DNA of 64,000 nt from Ohessyouella blattaphilus (lineage in GTDB: Bacteria > Bacillota > Clostridia > Lachnospirales > Lachnospiraceae), in NCBI RefSeq assembly GCF_024721265.1, contig NZ_JAMXOC010000003.1:62001-126000 (forward strand), read 5' to 3'. The notes below the pieces were generated by a model. That model made no database searches and was not told where the DNA came from. It saw only the letters and a list, made by a program, of their open reading frames with translations. This document shows, one piece after another, positions 50,920-60,268 of this stretch; the stretch's first letter is position 1; the number at the start of each line of letters is the position of its first letter. Made by a program: the position numbers and the translations under genes.

Positions 50920-51580
50920 TAATAACGGCGGAAATTCCCGCTATTCCCATAGAAACACCGCTAATCGCTCCTTCGATTTCTCCTAACTGAAGGGCGGATG
51001 TGGTCCCCGCCGAATGAGAAGTTGTGCCGATGGCCACTCCTCTTGCCACCTTGTTATCCAGCTTAAAAAGCTTAATAAGTAACGGATGAAAGGCTGCTCC
51101 ACAGACCCCGCAGATAATAACCGACATAATGGTAATTCCCTTTAACCCGCCTAATTGTTCAGACAGATCAATGGCAATGGCCGTCGTTACTGACTTTGGT
51201 ATCAAAGAAGCTGTAAGAACCTCATCTAGCCTGAAAAGCTTCCCTAGAGCCATCGTGCTGACAATGGAGGTGAGACTACCCACAAAGCAGCCGATTACCA
51301 CTGGGAAAAAATCTCTTTTAAGAATCTCTCGCTGCCTATAAACAGCCAAACCAAGGATGGCCGTTACCGGTAGCAAAAACATTTCAATAAAAGCCCCGCC
51401 TACCTGATAATCCTCAACGGGAATCCCTAGAATACCTAGAAACCCAATACAAAGTAAAGACGCGATTAAAATCGGATTGGCTAGGGGTGTTTTTAGACGT
51501 TCGTTAAGCATGCGCGCCAGTGCAAACGTGACAATGGTAAGGCAGGCGCCAAATAAGGGATTTGCCCACAACTCTTTCAT
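50903..51580 (-). CDS. lrgB: LrgB family membrane protein
   Basis: The 225-residue protein has about seven hydrophobic segments and the family features ANPLFGACLTIVTFALARML, LANPILIASLLCIGFL, LIPKSVTTAIAIDLSEQLGG and GTTSHSAGTTSALQLGEIEG. LrgB works with LrgA in holin/antiholin-like control of cell lysis or, as shown for some members, in pyruvate or glycolate export. It overlaps lrgA by 4 bases, and GGGAG precedes the ATG. Located at the end of the der-plsY-gpsA operon. Confidence 0.92.
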   Translation of the reverse strand: MKELWANPLFGACLTIVTFALARMLNERLKTPLANPILIASLLCIGFLGILGIPVEDYQVGGAFIEMFLLPVTAILGLAVYRQREILKRDFFPVVIGCFVGSLTSIVSTMALGKLFRLDEVLTASLIPKSVTTAIAIDLSEQLGGLKGITIMSVIICGVCGAAFHPLLIKLFKLDNKVARGVAIGTTSHSAGTTSALQLGEIEGAISGVSMGIAGISAVIIALFL

Positions 51581-51951
51581 GACCGCTCCCTTCTAGCATC
51601 CATTTTTCCCATCAGTATTTGTACAAAACGTACGGTAAAATACGTGACAAAAAAAGAAAGGAAAAGGGAGGCTATCGCCACGATAAAAAACTGTACCAGC
51701 TGGCCCTCTAAAAGCTTTAGTTGTTCAACAATTGTGACATTTAAAGGCACAAAGACAATGCCCATGTTTTCTAGAAGGAAATCACCTGTCTCCTTTATCT
51801 GCTTTTCTTTAATAATTCGCAGCCCTAAGAATGCCGTTAAAAGCAGAATGGCAATCACGCTACTGGGAAAGGAAAAAGGGAGTAACATCTTTATCCCCTC
51901 CGACAGTAGGCAGACCAGGAAGATAATTCCAATTTGTTTTAAAACCTTCAT
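51577..51951 (-). CDS. lrgA: CidA/LrgA family holin-like membrane protein
   Basis: The 124 residues form four hydrophobic helices (LKQIGIIFLVCLLSEGI; SSVIAILLLTAFLG; the MGIVFVPLNVTIVEQ loop; FIVAIASLFLSFFVTYF). The segment PFSFPSSVIAILLL with the following GLRI and FLLENMGIVFVP are family marks. It is the partner of LrgB. ATG at 51951 is chosen since GGAG lies 9 bases before it; the longer frame from GTG at 51966 would overlap gpsA. Confidence 0.88.
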   Translation of the reverse strand: MKVLKQIGIIFLVCLLSEGIKMLLPFSFPSSVIAILLLTAFLGLRIIKEKQIKETGDFLLENMGIVFVPLNVTIVEQLKLLEGQLVQFFIVAIASLFLSFFVTYFTVRFVQILMGKMDARRERS

Positions 51952-51953
51952 TT

Positions 51954-52967
51954 TTATTTGCTCCACTCCATGGATCCGTGCTCCGATGAACTACTGCGAA
52001 GCATTAGTTCATTAACGGCATCCTGAGGATTCTTACCATCAAAAAGCACCTTATTAACCTCTTCGATAATCGGTAAGCTCACGTTATATTTTTTGCCTAA
52101 CTTAACGGCGGCCTTAGTCGAATACACACCTTCTACCACCATGTTAACCTCAGCCATCGCTTCTTCCATGGTTTTCCCTTGTCCCATTAGGAAACCAGCC
52201 TTACGGTTACGGCTGTGAACGCTGGCACAGGTAACGATCAAATCGCCAATACCCGTTAGCCCGGAAAACGTCTCCGCTTTGCCACCCATAGCAATTCCTA
52301 GGCGAGAAATCTCGGTAATGCCCCTGGTAATCAGGGCGGCCTTCGTATTGTCCCCATAGCCCATGCCATCGGCAATACCAGCAGCCAGAGCGATTACGTT
52401 CTTAAGAGAACCACCTAGTTCAATGCCTTCGATATCTGAGCTAATGTATACTCTAAACACCTTGTTGATAAAGGCTTTCTGTAAAAGTTCTGCCGTTTCC
52501 TTGGATTTGGCACCAACAACGATTGTTGTCGGCAGACCGCGGCTAACTTCTTCGGCATGACTCGGTCCGGAAAGCACCGCCACGTCGGCCATTGGGAGTT
52601 CTTCCTCGATTTGCTCGGAAAGCGTCATCAGCGTATCGTCTTCGATGCCCTTGGCAACATTGACGATAATCTGTCCCTCTTTAATATAGGGCTTCATCTT
52701 AGCTGCTGTCCCTCTTGTAAAGACAGAAGGCACCGCCATCACAATAAATTCTTTTCCCGTAACGGCGTGTTCTAAATCCGTAGTAAAAGTAATATCCTCA
52801 GGAATCTTCACCCCTGGCAACTTCGCCTTATGCTCATGATCCCGGTTTAAATCCGCCACTTCCTTCTCGTCAATGGACCAAACTTCTACGTCGTGTCCGT
52901 TGTTACTAAGTAAAATCGCTAAGGCTGTTCCCCAACTACCAGCACCTACCATACCTACGTTTGCCAT
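51954..52967 (-). CDS. gpsA: Glycerol-3-phosphate dehydrogenase [NAD(P)+]
   Basis: The 337-residue enzyme reduces dihydroxyacetone phosphate to glycerol-3-phosphate for phospholipid synthesis. The nucleotide-binding GMVGAGSWGTALAILLSNNG, the NVAKGIEDDTLMTLSE segment, GPSHAEEVSRGLPT, catalytic Lys in ELGGSLKNVIALAAGIADGM and LTGIGDLIVTCASVHSRN are present. It is 2 bases downstream of plsY, so the enzyme making the acyl acceptor and the acyltransferase using it are coupled. Length normal. Confidence 0.96.
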   Translation of the reverse strand: MANVGMVGAGSWGTALAILLSNNGHDVEVWSIDEKEVADLNRDHEHKAKLPGVKIPEDITFTTDLEHAVTGKEFIVMAVPSVFTRGTAAKMKPYIKEGQIIVNVAKGIEDDTLMTLSEQIEEELPMADVAVLSGPSHAEEVSRGLPTTIVVGAKSKETAELLQKAFINKVFRVYISSDIEGIELGGSLKNVIALAAGIADGMGYGDNTKAALITRGITEISRLGIAMGGKAETFSGLTGIGDLIVTCASVHSRNRKAGFLMGQGKTMEEAMAEVNMVVEGVYSTKAAVKLGKKYNVSLPIIEEVNKVLFDGKNPQDAVNELMLRSSSSEHGSMEWSK

Positions 52968-52969
52968 GA

Positions 52970-53623
52970 TTAAACCTCCTTTTTCTTTGAGCTAAAACTA
53001 ATTTTATTTTCTGTTCCATTTAAAAGACGCTTGATGTTCTCTCGGTGCTTTAGCACTGCGGAAATAAGAAAAAGCGTCGCAATCAAGATCATCTCCCAGT
53101 AGTACTTAGGACTGGTGTTATAGGATCCCGTGTATATACGGACAATCACGCTAATCAGATAAATAGTCACGATGACTAACGAACCCACCGATACGTAACG
53201 AGTAGTGGCTACAATCGCAATAAACGCAGCTAGACAGATAAGAACCACCCACACATTAGTCGTCGAGAGAATAATACCAGCCGTAGCTGCAATACCTTTG
53301 CCGCCTTTAAACCCTAATTGGATGGGGTAATTGTGACCGAGAACGGCGCCGAAGCCTGCGTACATTGAAAGCAAAGGTAACATCTCTGGCCGAGAACTGC
53401 GATATAGCAAATGAACTACGACCACCGCCAACACACACTTAAAAGCATCTCCCAAAAGGGTAATGATGCCTGCCCTTTTTCCCAGAGTTCTAAGGGCGTT
53501 GGTAGTACCCGCGTTGCCACTTCCCGTTTCTCGAATGTCGATACCATGCATCTTCCCATAGAGATAACTGGTCTGAAAAAGACCAAACACATAGCCGATT
53601 AATAAACAAAGTACTCTTTCCAT
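52970..53623 (-). CDS. plsY: Glycerol-3-phosphate acyltransferase PlsY
   Basis: The 217-residue membrane enzyme transfers acyl groups from acyl-phosphate to glycerol-3-phosphate, the first step of phosphatidate synthesis. Active-site loops are GSGNAGTTNALRTLGKRAG, GLKGGKG-like GFKGGKGIAATAG and the LGHNYPIQLG segment. About five hydrophobic helices. It stands between der and gpsA, a usual clostridial order. The C-terminal lysine-rich tail (KISFSSKKKEV) is slightly longer than in most relatives. Confidence 0.95.
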   Translation of the reverse strand: MERVLCLLIGYVFGLFQTSYLYGKMHGIDIRETGSGNAGTTNALRTLGKRAGIITLLGDAFKCVLAVVVVHLLYRSSRPEMLPLLSMYAGFGAVLGHNYPIQLGFKGGKGIAATAGIILSTTNVWVVLICLAAFIAIVATTRYVSVGSLVIVTIYLISVIVRIYTGSYNTSPKYYWEMILIATLFLISAVLKHRENIKRLLNGTENKISFSSKKKEV

Positions 53624-53632
53624 AACTCTAAC

Positions 53633-54955
53633 TTACTTTTCCTTTCTTTCTCTGATAAAGAACTTAAGAGAGGTTCCCTTAAAGCCAAAGGCTTCCCGAA
53701 TCTTATTTTCCAGATAACGAGTATATGAAAAATGCATTAACTCCTTGTCATTGACAAAGATAACAAAGGTCGGGGGCTTGACGGCTACTTGGGTAATGTA
53801 ATATAGCTTTAAGCGCTTGCCCTTATCAGAAGGCGGCTGTTGCATGGCTACCGCTTCCGCCATAATCTCATTGAGAACTCCCGTGGCGATTCGCATATTT
53901 TGGTTAGCAATAACGATATCGATCATATCGTAGAGCTTAATCAGTCGTTGGCCAGTGCTAGCTGACACGAACATAATCTCGGCGTAGGGCATAAACGATA
54001 AGACCCGGCGCACTTCGTGCTCGTATTCCTTCACGGTCTTATTGTTCTTTTCAATTGCATCCCACTTATTGACCACGATAATCACACCCTTACCGCGCTC
54101 GTGGGCAATCCCAGCGATTTTCGCATCCTGTTCCGTAATGCCTTCTACAGCATCAATCACCACTAGAACCACATCTGCCCGTTCGACAGCGGTAACGGTT
54201 CGAATAATGCTGTAGCGCTCTAGCTCTTCTTTAATCTTACTCTTCCGGCGAAGCCCAGCGGTGTCGATAAAGACGTACTCTTTGCCGTCATGCTTAATCG
54301 TCGTATCAATGGCATCCCGGGTCGTTCCGGCAATATCGGAAACGATGACCCGCTCTTCACCTAAAAGCTTATTGATAATTGATGATTTCCCAACATTGGG
54401 TTTTCCCACAATGGCTACTCTTGGCCTGTCATCGTCTTCCTCTTCCGTCTCATTGGCTGGGAAATGGGCGATAACCGCATCTAGCATATCCCCGATACCT
54501 AGCCTGGAAGCAGCGGAAATCGGCAAAGGATCGCCAATACCCAAATTATAAAATTCGTAGACATCAGGCATAAACTTCGAAAAACTATCCACCTTGTTCA
54601 CTACCAAAAGTACGGGCTTTTTAGAGCGTCTCAGCATGTCGGCTACTTTCGCATCCGAATCTACAAGCCCTTGTCTTACATCGGCGATAAAAAGAATAAC
54701 GTCCGCTGTGTCAATGGCGATCTGGGCTTGTTCGCGCATCTGTGAAAGAATGATATCGTTGCTATCTGGCTCAATCCCGCCAGTATCTATTAAGGTAAAA
54801 TCCCGATCTAGCCAGTTCACCTCCGCATAAATACGGTCTCTAGTGACGCCAGGTGTGTCTTTAACGATCGAAATCATTTCTCCCGCTAATAAATTAAAAA
54901 GGGTAGATTTTCCCACGTTTGGTCTCCCAACGATTGCTACCACCGGTTTACTCAT
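53633..54955 (-). CDS. der: Ribosome biogenesis GTPase Der (EngA)
   Basis: The 440 residues hold two GTPase domains. The first has [29 protein letters not shown] and NKVD; the second has [34 protein letters not shown] and NKWD. A C-terminal KH-like domain (about 355-440) binds RNA. Der is needed for 50S subunit assembly. The frame opens at 55000; ATG at 54955 follows GAGGAG and begins the conserved domain. First gene of der-plsY-gpsA-lrgA-lrgB. Confidence 0.97.
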   Translation of the reverse strand: MSKPVVAIVGRPNVGKSTLFNLLAGEMISIVKDTPGVTRDRIYAEVNWLDRDFTLIDTGGIEPDSNDIILSQMREQAQIAIDTADVILFIADVRQGLVDSDAKVADMLRRSKKPVLLVVNKVDSFSKFMPDVYEFYNLGIGDPLPISAASRLGIGDMLDAVIAHFPANETEEEDDDRPRVAIVGKPNVGKSSIINKLLGEERVIVSDIAGTTRDAIDTTIKHDGKEYVFIDTAGLRRKSKIKEELERYSIIRTVTAVERADVVLVVIDAVEGITEQDAKIAGIAHERGKGVIIVVNKWDAIEKNNKTVKEYEHEVRRVLSFMPYAEIMFVSASTGQRLIKLYDMIDIVIANQNMRIATGVLNEIMAEAVAMQQPPSDKGKRLKLYYITQVAVKPPTFVIFVNDKELMHFSYTRYLENKIREAFGFKGTSLKFFIRERKEK

Positions 54956-54998
54956 CTTATATCTCCTCGCTTTTTGCATATACTGTCTTAACTCTAAC

Positions 54999-55027
54999 AT
55001 TATAGCTCAGAACAAGGTTTTTGTCAT
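54999..55027 (-). promoter_or_regulatory. Promoter of the der operon
   Basis: Minus strand ATGACA, 17-bp spacer, TATAAT, about 45 bases before der. It is back to back with the prs promoter, 8 bases away. Confidence 0.72.
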
Positions 55028-55034
55028 GGTTTTA

Positions 55035-55063
55035 TTGCCAAAAGCCCTGGGAAATGATAACAT
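55035..55063 (+). promoter_or_regulatory. Promoter of prs
   Basis: TTGCCA, 17-bp spacer, TAACAT with TGA before the -10 (extended -10), 26 bases before the prs ATG. Confidence 0.65.
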
Positions 55064-55089
55064 TAAGTATCGAAAAAGGAGAAAGTCAA

Positions 55090-56259
55090 ATGCCAAATAT
55101 TGAGTTAATCGAAAAATCTCTACCTGTTGCCCCGCTACGAATTGCGGCGCTAGAAAGCTTTCGGGAAATGGGTGAGAAAATCAACAATCATATCGTTAGT
55201 TTTAGAAAGTCTGTAGACTGTGTGGACCCTTCATCCCCTTTCTTCTGTGATTATCTACGAGAGAATTATCTAATTGAATGTTCCGTACCGCGCTTTGGCT
55301 CGGGGGAAGCTAAGGGTGTGATTGGCGAAACCATCCGGGGAAAAGACTTGTTTGTCATGACGGATGTCTGTAACTATAGCCTTACCTACACCGTTAACGG
55401 CCGCTTAAATCACATGTCCCCTGATGACCATTACCAAGATTTAAAGCGAATTATCTCCGCCGCCACTGGGAAAGCTCATCGGATCAGCGTAATCATGCCC
55501 TTCCTTTATGAAGGACGGCAACATAAGCGAACCAAGCGAGAATCCTTAGATGCGGCTCTCGCCTTAGAAGAACTGGTTTCCATGGGCGTTAACAACATCA
55601 TTACCTTTGATGCTCACGACCCACGAGTGGTTAATTCCATTCCCTTAAGTGGCTTCGATAGCTTTAATCCCCCTTACCAGTTTATGAAGGCCCTACTTCG
55701 GGAAGAAAAGGATCTTCATGTGGATAAGGATCACTTAATGATTATCAGCCCTGACGAAGGGGCGATGCACCGCGCCATCTACTTCTCTAACGTACTAGGG
55801 GTAGAAATGGGAATGTTCTATAAGCGGCGGGACTTCTCCACAATCATTGATGGCAAGAATCCCATCGTCTCTCACGAGTTCTTAGGCGCTGACTTAAAGG
55901 GTAAGGATGTCATCGTTATTGACGATATGATTTCCTCTGGGGGTAGTATGCTTGAAGTTGCCAAGAAGGTCAAAGAACGGGGTGCTAAGAAAGTCTTTAT
56001 CTGTAGCACCTTCGGGCTTTTTACAGATGGCTTTGAAGCCTTTGACGACTATCACGAAAAGGGATACATCGACCGAGTAATCACCACCAACCTAACGTAC
56101 CTACCGCCAGCAGTTAAAGAGCGTCCTTACTTTATTATTGCTGACTTAAGTAAGTTCTTAGCCCTGATTATCGATTCGGCTAACCACGATGTAACCATGA
56201 GTAACGTCTTAAATCCGACCCAGAAGATTCAAACCCTTTTGGAAAAATATAACCGATAA
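55090..56259 (+). CDS. prs: Ribose-phosphate pyrophosphokinase, long form
   Basis: The enzyme makes PRPP from ribose-5-phosphate and ATP. The PRPP-binding loop reads VIVIDDMISSGGSMLEVAKK (near residue 285) and the class pattern FDAHDPRVVNSIP (around 180) matches the HDLHxxQIQGFF region of Prs with changes. At 389 residues it is 70-80 longer than the usual 310-320; extra length lies at the N-terminus (about 45 residues) and in loops. The glycine-poor KRTKRESLDAALALEEL segment replaces the usual RQDRK. ATG at 55090 follows AAGGAG. I believe this long form is common in Lachnospiraceae. Confidence 0.88.
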   Translation: MPNIELIEKSLPVAPLRIAALESFREMGEKINNHIVSFRKSVDCVDPSSPFFCDYLRENYLIECSVPRFGSGEAKGVIGETIRGKDLFVMTDVCNYSLTYTVNGRLNHMSPDDHYQDLKRIISAATGKAHRISVIMPFLYEGRQHKRTKRESLDAALALEELVSMGVNNIITFDAHDPRVVNSIPLSGFDSFNPPYQFMKALLREEKDLHVDKDHLMIISPDEGAMHRAIYFSNVLGVEMGMFYKRRDFSTIIDGKNPIVSHEFLGADLKGKDVIVIDDMISSGGSMLEVAKKVKERGAKKVFICSTFGLFTDGFEAFDDYHEKGYIDRVITTNLTYLPPAVKERPYFIIADLSKFLALIIDSANHDVTMSNVLNPTQKIQTLLEKYNR

Positions 56260-56265
56260 CACTTT

Positions 56266-56300
56266 AAAACCCGGTAACCTATTAATAGGCACCGGGTTTA
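56266..56300. terminator. Bidirectional terminator between prs and serA
   Basis: AAAACCCGGT and ACCGGGTTTA arms with a further inner CCTA/TAGG pairing close a stem over a short loop. T-runs follow on both strands. It lies 7 bases after prs and 11 before the serA stop. Confidence 0.82.
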
Positions 56301-56310
56301 TTAGTTTTTC

Positions 56311-57474
56311 TTATCTTAAAACTCTTATTTTTTTCACACACTCAACGCTTCGCAGCTGGTCGATTACCTCTTCGCTAATGTCGCTATCAACATCCATCAA
56401 GGTATAGGCGTAGCCACCTTTGCTCTTATTGGCCAAATCGGCAATGTTGATGCAGTGATCGCCGAGAATCTTGGTAAAGCGTCCCAGCATGTTTGGAATA
56501 TTTTCATGCAACAAGGCAATTCTTACGTGTTCGCCTCGCCGTCCCATATCACAGTCAGGATAATTTACGGAATTTTTGATATTTCCGTTTTCCAGATAGT
56601 CTATCGTTTGCTTAACTGCCATCTTAGCACAATTGTCCTCTGACTCTTCTGTAGAAGCCCCCAAATGAGGGATGACAATGGCTCCCTTTACTCCGGCAAT
56701 GCCGGGAATCGGGAAGTCGGTCACGTAGTGCTTTACCTTTCCAGCAACCAGCGCATCCACCATGTCCTCACCGTTTACCAGAGTATCTCTAGAGAAGTTT
56801 AAGACTACCACGTCCTTCTTCATCAAACTAATGGCATTCTTATCAATCATGCCGATGGTGCTTTCTAGTGCCGGTACGTGAACAGAAATATAATCACACT
56901 CTTTATACAATTCATCGAGAGTAGTGGCGTGATGTATGCTTCTTGATAGGCGCCACGCCGAATCCACGCTAACGTAAGGGTCATACCCATAGACGTCCAT
57001 ACCTAAATGGGTAGCCGCATTGGCAACGAGAACACCGATGGCTCCTAGACCAATTACCCCTAATTTTTTACCCTCGATTTCCCGGCCAGCAAAAGCTGCC
57101 TTGGCTTTTTCCGCCGCCCCAGCAATATTTCCATCCTCTTCGTGATCGTGAACCCAGTCAACACCACCGATAATATCTCGGGAAGCCAACAGCATTCCTG
57201 CAATCACAAGCTCCTTAACTCCGTTAGCATTGGCTCCAGGGGTGTTAAACACAACAATACCCTTAGACGCACATTCGTCTAAAGGAATGTTATTAACACC
57301 GGCACCCGCTCTGGCAATCGACAGCAAATGCTCGCCAAATTCCTTTCCGTGCAAAGAAGCGCTGCGAACTAAAATCGCCTCTGCCTTCTCCGGTTCATCG
57401 ATGTGAGCGTAGTCACTAGAAAAACGACTAAGTCCCACTTCTGCTATCGGGTTCAAACAATGGTAAGTAAACAT
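56311..57474 (-). CDS. serA: D-3-phosphoglycerate dehydrogenase
   Basis: The 387-residue enzyme starts serine synthesis by oxidising 3-phosphoglycerate with NAD. Catalytic and cofactor segments: GAGVNNIPLDECASKGIVV, the Rossmann motif KLGVIGLGAIGVLVANAATH, Arg in NFSRDTLVNGEDM and His in IPHLGASTEESEDN. A C-terminal ACT domain (about 315-387: NIPNMLGRFTKILGDHCINI) may give serine feedback control. The enzyme is the short type without the intervening ASB domain. It begins right after the serC stop. Confidence 0.94.
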   Translation of the reverse strand: MFTYHCLNPIAEVGLSRFSSDYAHIDEPEKAEAILVRSASLHGKEFGEHLLSIARAGAGVNNIPLDECASKGIVVFNTPGANANGVKELVIAGMLLASRDIIGGVDWVHDHEEDGNIAGAAEKAKAAFAGREIEGKKLGVIGLGAIGVLVANAATHLGMDVYGYDPYVSVDSAWRLSRSIHHATTLDELYKECDYISVHVPALESTIGMIDKNAISLMKKDVVVLNFSRDTLVNGEDMVDALVAGKVKHYVTDFPIPGIAGVKGAIVIPHLGASTEESEDNCAKMAVKQTIDYLENGNIKNSVNYPDCDMGRRGEHVRIALLHENIPNMLGRFTKILGDHCINIADLANKSKGGYAYTLMDVDSDISEEVIDQLRSVECVKKIRVLR

Positions 57475-58557
57475 CTATCTATTCTCCTCTTCAAACTTCT
57501 TCATAAAATCAATCAGTGCCAGAACACCCTCTCTAGGCATAGCGTTATAAATACTAGCGCGCATTCCGCCTACACTGCGGTGGCCTTTTAAGTTCATCAG
57601 TCCTGCGGCTTTTGACTCTTTCACAAACTTGGCATCTAACTCATCTGATCCCGTTACGAAAGGAACGTTCATTAGCGAGCGATCGGCCTCTCTTACCGTT
57701 CCCTTAAACAATTTGCTCTCATCGAGGAATTGATAGAGAAGACTTGCCTTTTCTTCGTTAATCTTTTTCATTTCAGCTAAGCCACCTTGCTTCTTAAGCC
57801 ATTTAAAAACTAGCCCACAGATATAAATCGCGTAGCAAGGAGGTGTATTATATAGAGACTCAGCCTTTACATGAGTGTTGTATTTTAGCATCGTCGGCGC
57901 AATCTCTAGTGGTTCATTTTCTAATAAATCTTCGCGGATAATCGCAATGGAAACTCCAGAAGGTCCAATGTTCTTCTGAGCCCCACCAAAAATCATGCCG
58001 TACTTACTTACATCCATCGGTTCTGATAGGAAGCAAGATGACACATCCGAAATCAGGGGTTTCCCTTTCGTATCGGGAAGGGCTTTAAACTTCGTGCCGT
58101 AGATCGTATTGTTTTCACAAATATAGACGTAATCCGCGTCCTCTGATATCGCTAAATCATTCAAATCAGGAATATAGCTAAAGGTCTCATCAGCGGAAGA
58201 GGCGATCACATTTGCCTTTCCGTAAATCGCTGCTTCCTCGCAAGCTTTTTTGGCCCACTGCCCGGTCACGATATAGTCTGCCACCTTATTCTTCATAAAA
58301 TTAAGCGGAATCATGGCAAACTGGGTAGAGGCACCACCTTGTAAAAAGACCACCTTGTAGTTATCCGGTATCTGCAGAAGCTCCCGTAAATCGGCCTCAG
58401 CCGTCTGAATAATCCCCTCAAATTCAGACGAGCGGTGACTCATCTCCATCACCGACATGCCACTTCCCTGATAATCTAACATTTCTTTCGCTGCTTCTCT
58501 CAAGACATCCTCAGGCAGAACCGCTGGTCCCGCCGAAAAATTGTACACTCTACTCAT
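57475..58557 (-). CDS. serC: Phosphoserine aminotransferase
   Basis: The 360-residue PLP enzyme transaminates phosphohydroxypyruvate to phosphoserine. It starts MSRVYNFSAGPAVLPEDVLR and has the PLP-lysine motif YGMIFGGAQKNIGPSGV (Lys about residue 196), NTPPCYAIYICGLVFKWL and LKGHRSVGGMRASIYNA near the end. All are standard SerC motifs and length. It lies directly before serA, with no gap, so two consecutive enzymes of serine synthesis are coupled. serB is not in the window. Confidence 0.96.
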   Translation of the reverse strand: MSRVYNFSAGPAVLPEDVLREAAKEMLDYQGSGMSVMEMSHRSSEFEGIIQTAEADLRELLQIPDNYKVVFLQGGASTQFAMIPLNFMKNKVADYIVTGQWAKKACEEAAIYGKANVIASSADETFSYIPDLNDLAISEDADYVYICENNTIYGTKFKALPDTKGKPLISDVSSCFLSEPMDVSKYGMIFGGAQKNIGPSGVSIAIIREDLLENEPLEIAPTMLKYNTHVKAESLYNTPPCYAIYICGLVFKWLKKQGGLAEMKKINEEKASLLYQFLDESKLFKGTVREADRSLMNVPFVTGSDELDAKFVKESKAAGLMNLKGHRSVGGMRASIYNAMPREGVLALIDFMKKFEEENR

Positions 58558-58570
58558 TTATTCTATCTCC

Positions 58571-60250
58571 TTATTTCTGTGCGTTTAAATCGCCTTCATC
58601 AAAAGCTTCATCGATAGCAGCTCCAGGCGCAACCATCGGCCACACCTTCTCATCCGCATCGATTTGACAGTCTAATAGGACTGGTTTCCCTAAGGTTAAC
58701 GCCTCGGCAAAAGCCGTTTTAAACTCTTCCTTGCTGGTTATCGTAACCCCTTTTACTCCCAGCGCCTCTGCTAACTTGGCAAAGTTCACATTGTCTTCTA
58801 ACACCGTCGCTGAGTAACGCTTATCGTAAAATAGGGTCTGCCACTGTCTTACCATCCCTAGAACATGATTATTAATTACCACCTGAATAATCGGAATGTT
58901 GTATCTACCAGCGGTTGCCAGTTCATTCATATTCATGCGGAAGCACCCGTCACCGGCAATGTTGATAACGATTTTATCAGGACGTCCAAGCTTGGCTCCT
59001 AGAGACGCTCCCAGACCATACCCCATGGTCCCGAGGCCCCCGGATGTCAAGAAAGTTCTTGGTTCTTTGTATTTGTAAAACTGGGCCGCCCACATTTGGT
59101 TCTGACCAACCTCGGTGGTAATAACGGCCTCTCCTTCTGTCTGCCGGTAAATCTCTTCAATAATGAAAGGACCAGTCAAGACTTCTTCATTGTAGGTAAG
59201 TGGATACTTTTCTTTATACTCCATGATATGGGCAATCCACTCATCGTGATTAGCTGGTTCTAGCTTCTCGTTTAAGCGTTGTAACACCGCTTTCACGTCA
59301 CCGATTACCTGCCCCGTCACTAGGACGTTTTTATTAATCTCGACCTCATCCACATCAATCTGTAATATCTTAGCGTTTTTAGCAAATTTCTTGGCATTTC
59401 CCGTAACTCGGTCAGAAAAACGAGCCCCGATAACCACTAGCAAGTCACATTCGCTAACCCCGTAATTCGCGGTCTTCGTTCCGTGCATTCCCAGCATTCC
59501 CGTATAAAGAGGATCCGCCCCGTTAAAAGCCCCTTTTCCCATTAAAGTATCACAAACCGGCGCCTGAACTTTATCTACAAACGCTTGAACCTCTGCCCCG
59601 GCGTTTGCCAGCACCGCGCCACCGCCAACAAAGATCATCGGCCTTTTCGCCTTATGAATCATTTTAATCGCTGTGGCTATCTGACTATCACAGACCGTAC
59701 CCGGCTCCGATACCATTTTATTTTCACTAGCGGTAAATTCCGTCTTTTCGGCGGTTACATCTTTGGGAATATCCACAAGCACAGGGCCTGGTCGACCTTT
59801 CCTGGCAATGGCAAAGGCTTTACGAATAGCCGAAGCTAAGTCTTTCACGTCCTTCACAATATAATTGTGTTTCGTAATCGGTAGGGTAATTCCGGTGATA
59901 TCAATCTCCTGAAAACTATCCTTTCCCAGTAATCCCACGCCTACATTACAGGTGATGGCCACCAAGGGAATCGAATCCATATAGGCGGTAGCGATACCCG
60001 TTACCAAATTCGTCGCTCCTGGTCCACTAGTGGCAAAGACCACGCCGGTCTTTCCCGTCGCTCTGGCATAGCCGTCAGCGGCATGGGCAGCTCCTTGTTC
60101 GTGGGAGGTAAGATAGTGCTTGATACTATCTTGATTTTTATACAATTCATCGTAAAGGTTTAAAATCGCGCCGCCTGGATAACCAAACACCGTATCTACG
60201 CCTTGCTCTTTCAAACACTCTATAACTATCTGCGCACCTGTTAACTGCAT
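58571..60250 (-). CDS. ilvB: Acetolactate synthase, large subunit
   Basis: The 559-residue ThDP/FAD enzyme condenses pyruvate with pyruvate or 2-ketobutyrate, the first common step to valine, leucine and isoleucine. It begins MQLTGAQIVIECLKEQGVDT with FGYPGGAILNLYDEL and the catalytic Glu in TSHEQGAAHAADGYARATGK. The FAD-region segments (GMLGMHGTKTANYGVSECDL) and ThDP/Mg motif NIAGDGCFRMNMNELAT then NNHVLG are present. No small subunit gene (ilvN) follows, so the regulatory subunit must be elsewhere. It follows ilvD by 18 bases. Confidence 0.95.
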   Translation of the reverse strand: MQLTGAQIVIECLKEQGVDTVFGYPGGAILNLYDELYKNQDSIKHYLTSHEQGAAHAADGYARATGKTGVVFATSGPGATNLVTGIATAYMDSIPLVAITCNVGVGLLGKDSFQEIDITGITLPITKHNYIVKDVKDLASAIRKAFAIARKGRPGPVLVDIPKDVTAEKTEFTASENKMVSEPGTVCDSQIATAIKMIHKAKRPMIFVGGGAVLANAGAEVQAFVDKVQAPVCDTLMGKGAFNGADPLYTGMLGMHGTKTANYGVSECDLLVVIGARFSDRVTGNAKKFAKNAKILQIDVDEVEINKNVLVTGQVIGDVKAVLQRLNEKLEPANHDEWIAHIMEYKEKYPLTYNEEVLTGPFIIEEIYRQTEGEAVITTEVGQNQMWAAQFYKYKEPRTFLTSGGLGTMGYGLGASLGAKLGRPDKIVINIAGDGCFRMNMNELATAGRYNIPIIQVVINNHVLGMVRQWQTLFYDKRYSATVLEDNVNFAKLAEALGVKGVTITSKEEFKTAFAEALTLGKPVLLDCQIDADEKVWPMVAPGAAIDEAFDEGDLNAQK

Positions 60251-60268
60251 ACTGCTCTTCCTTTCTAA

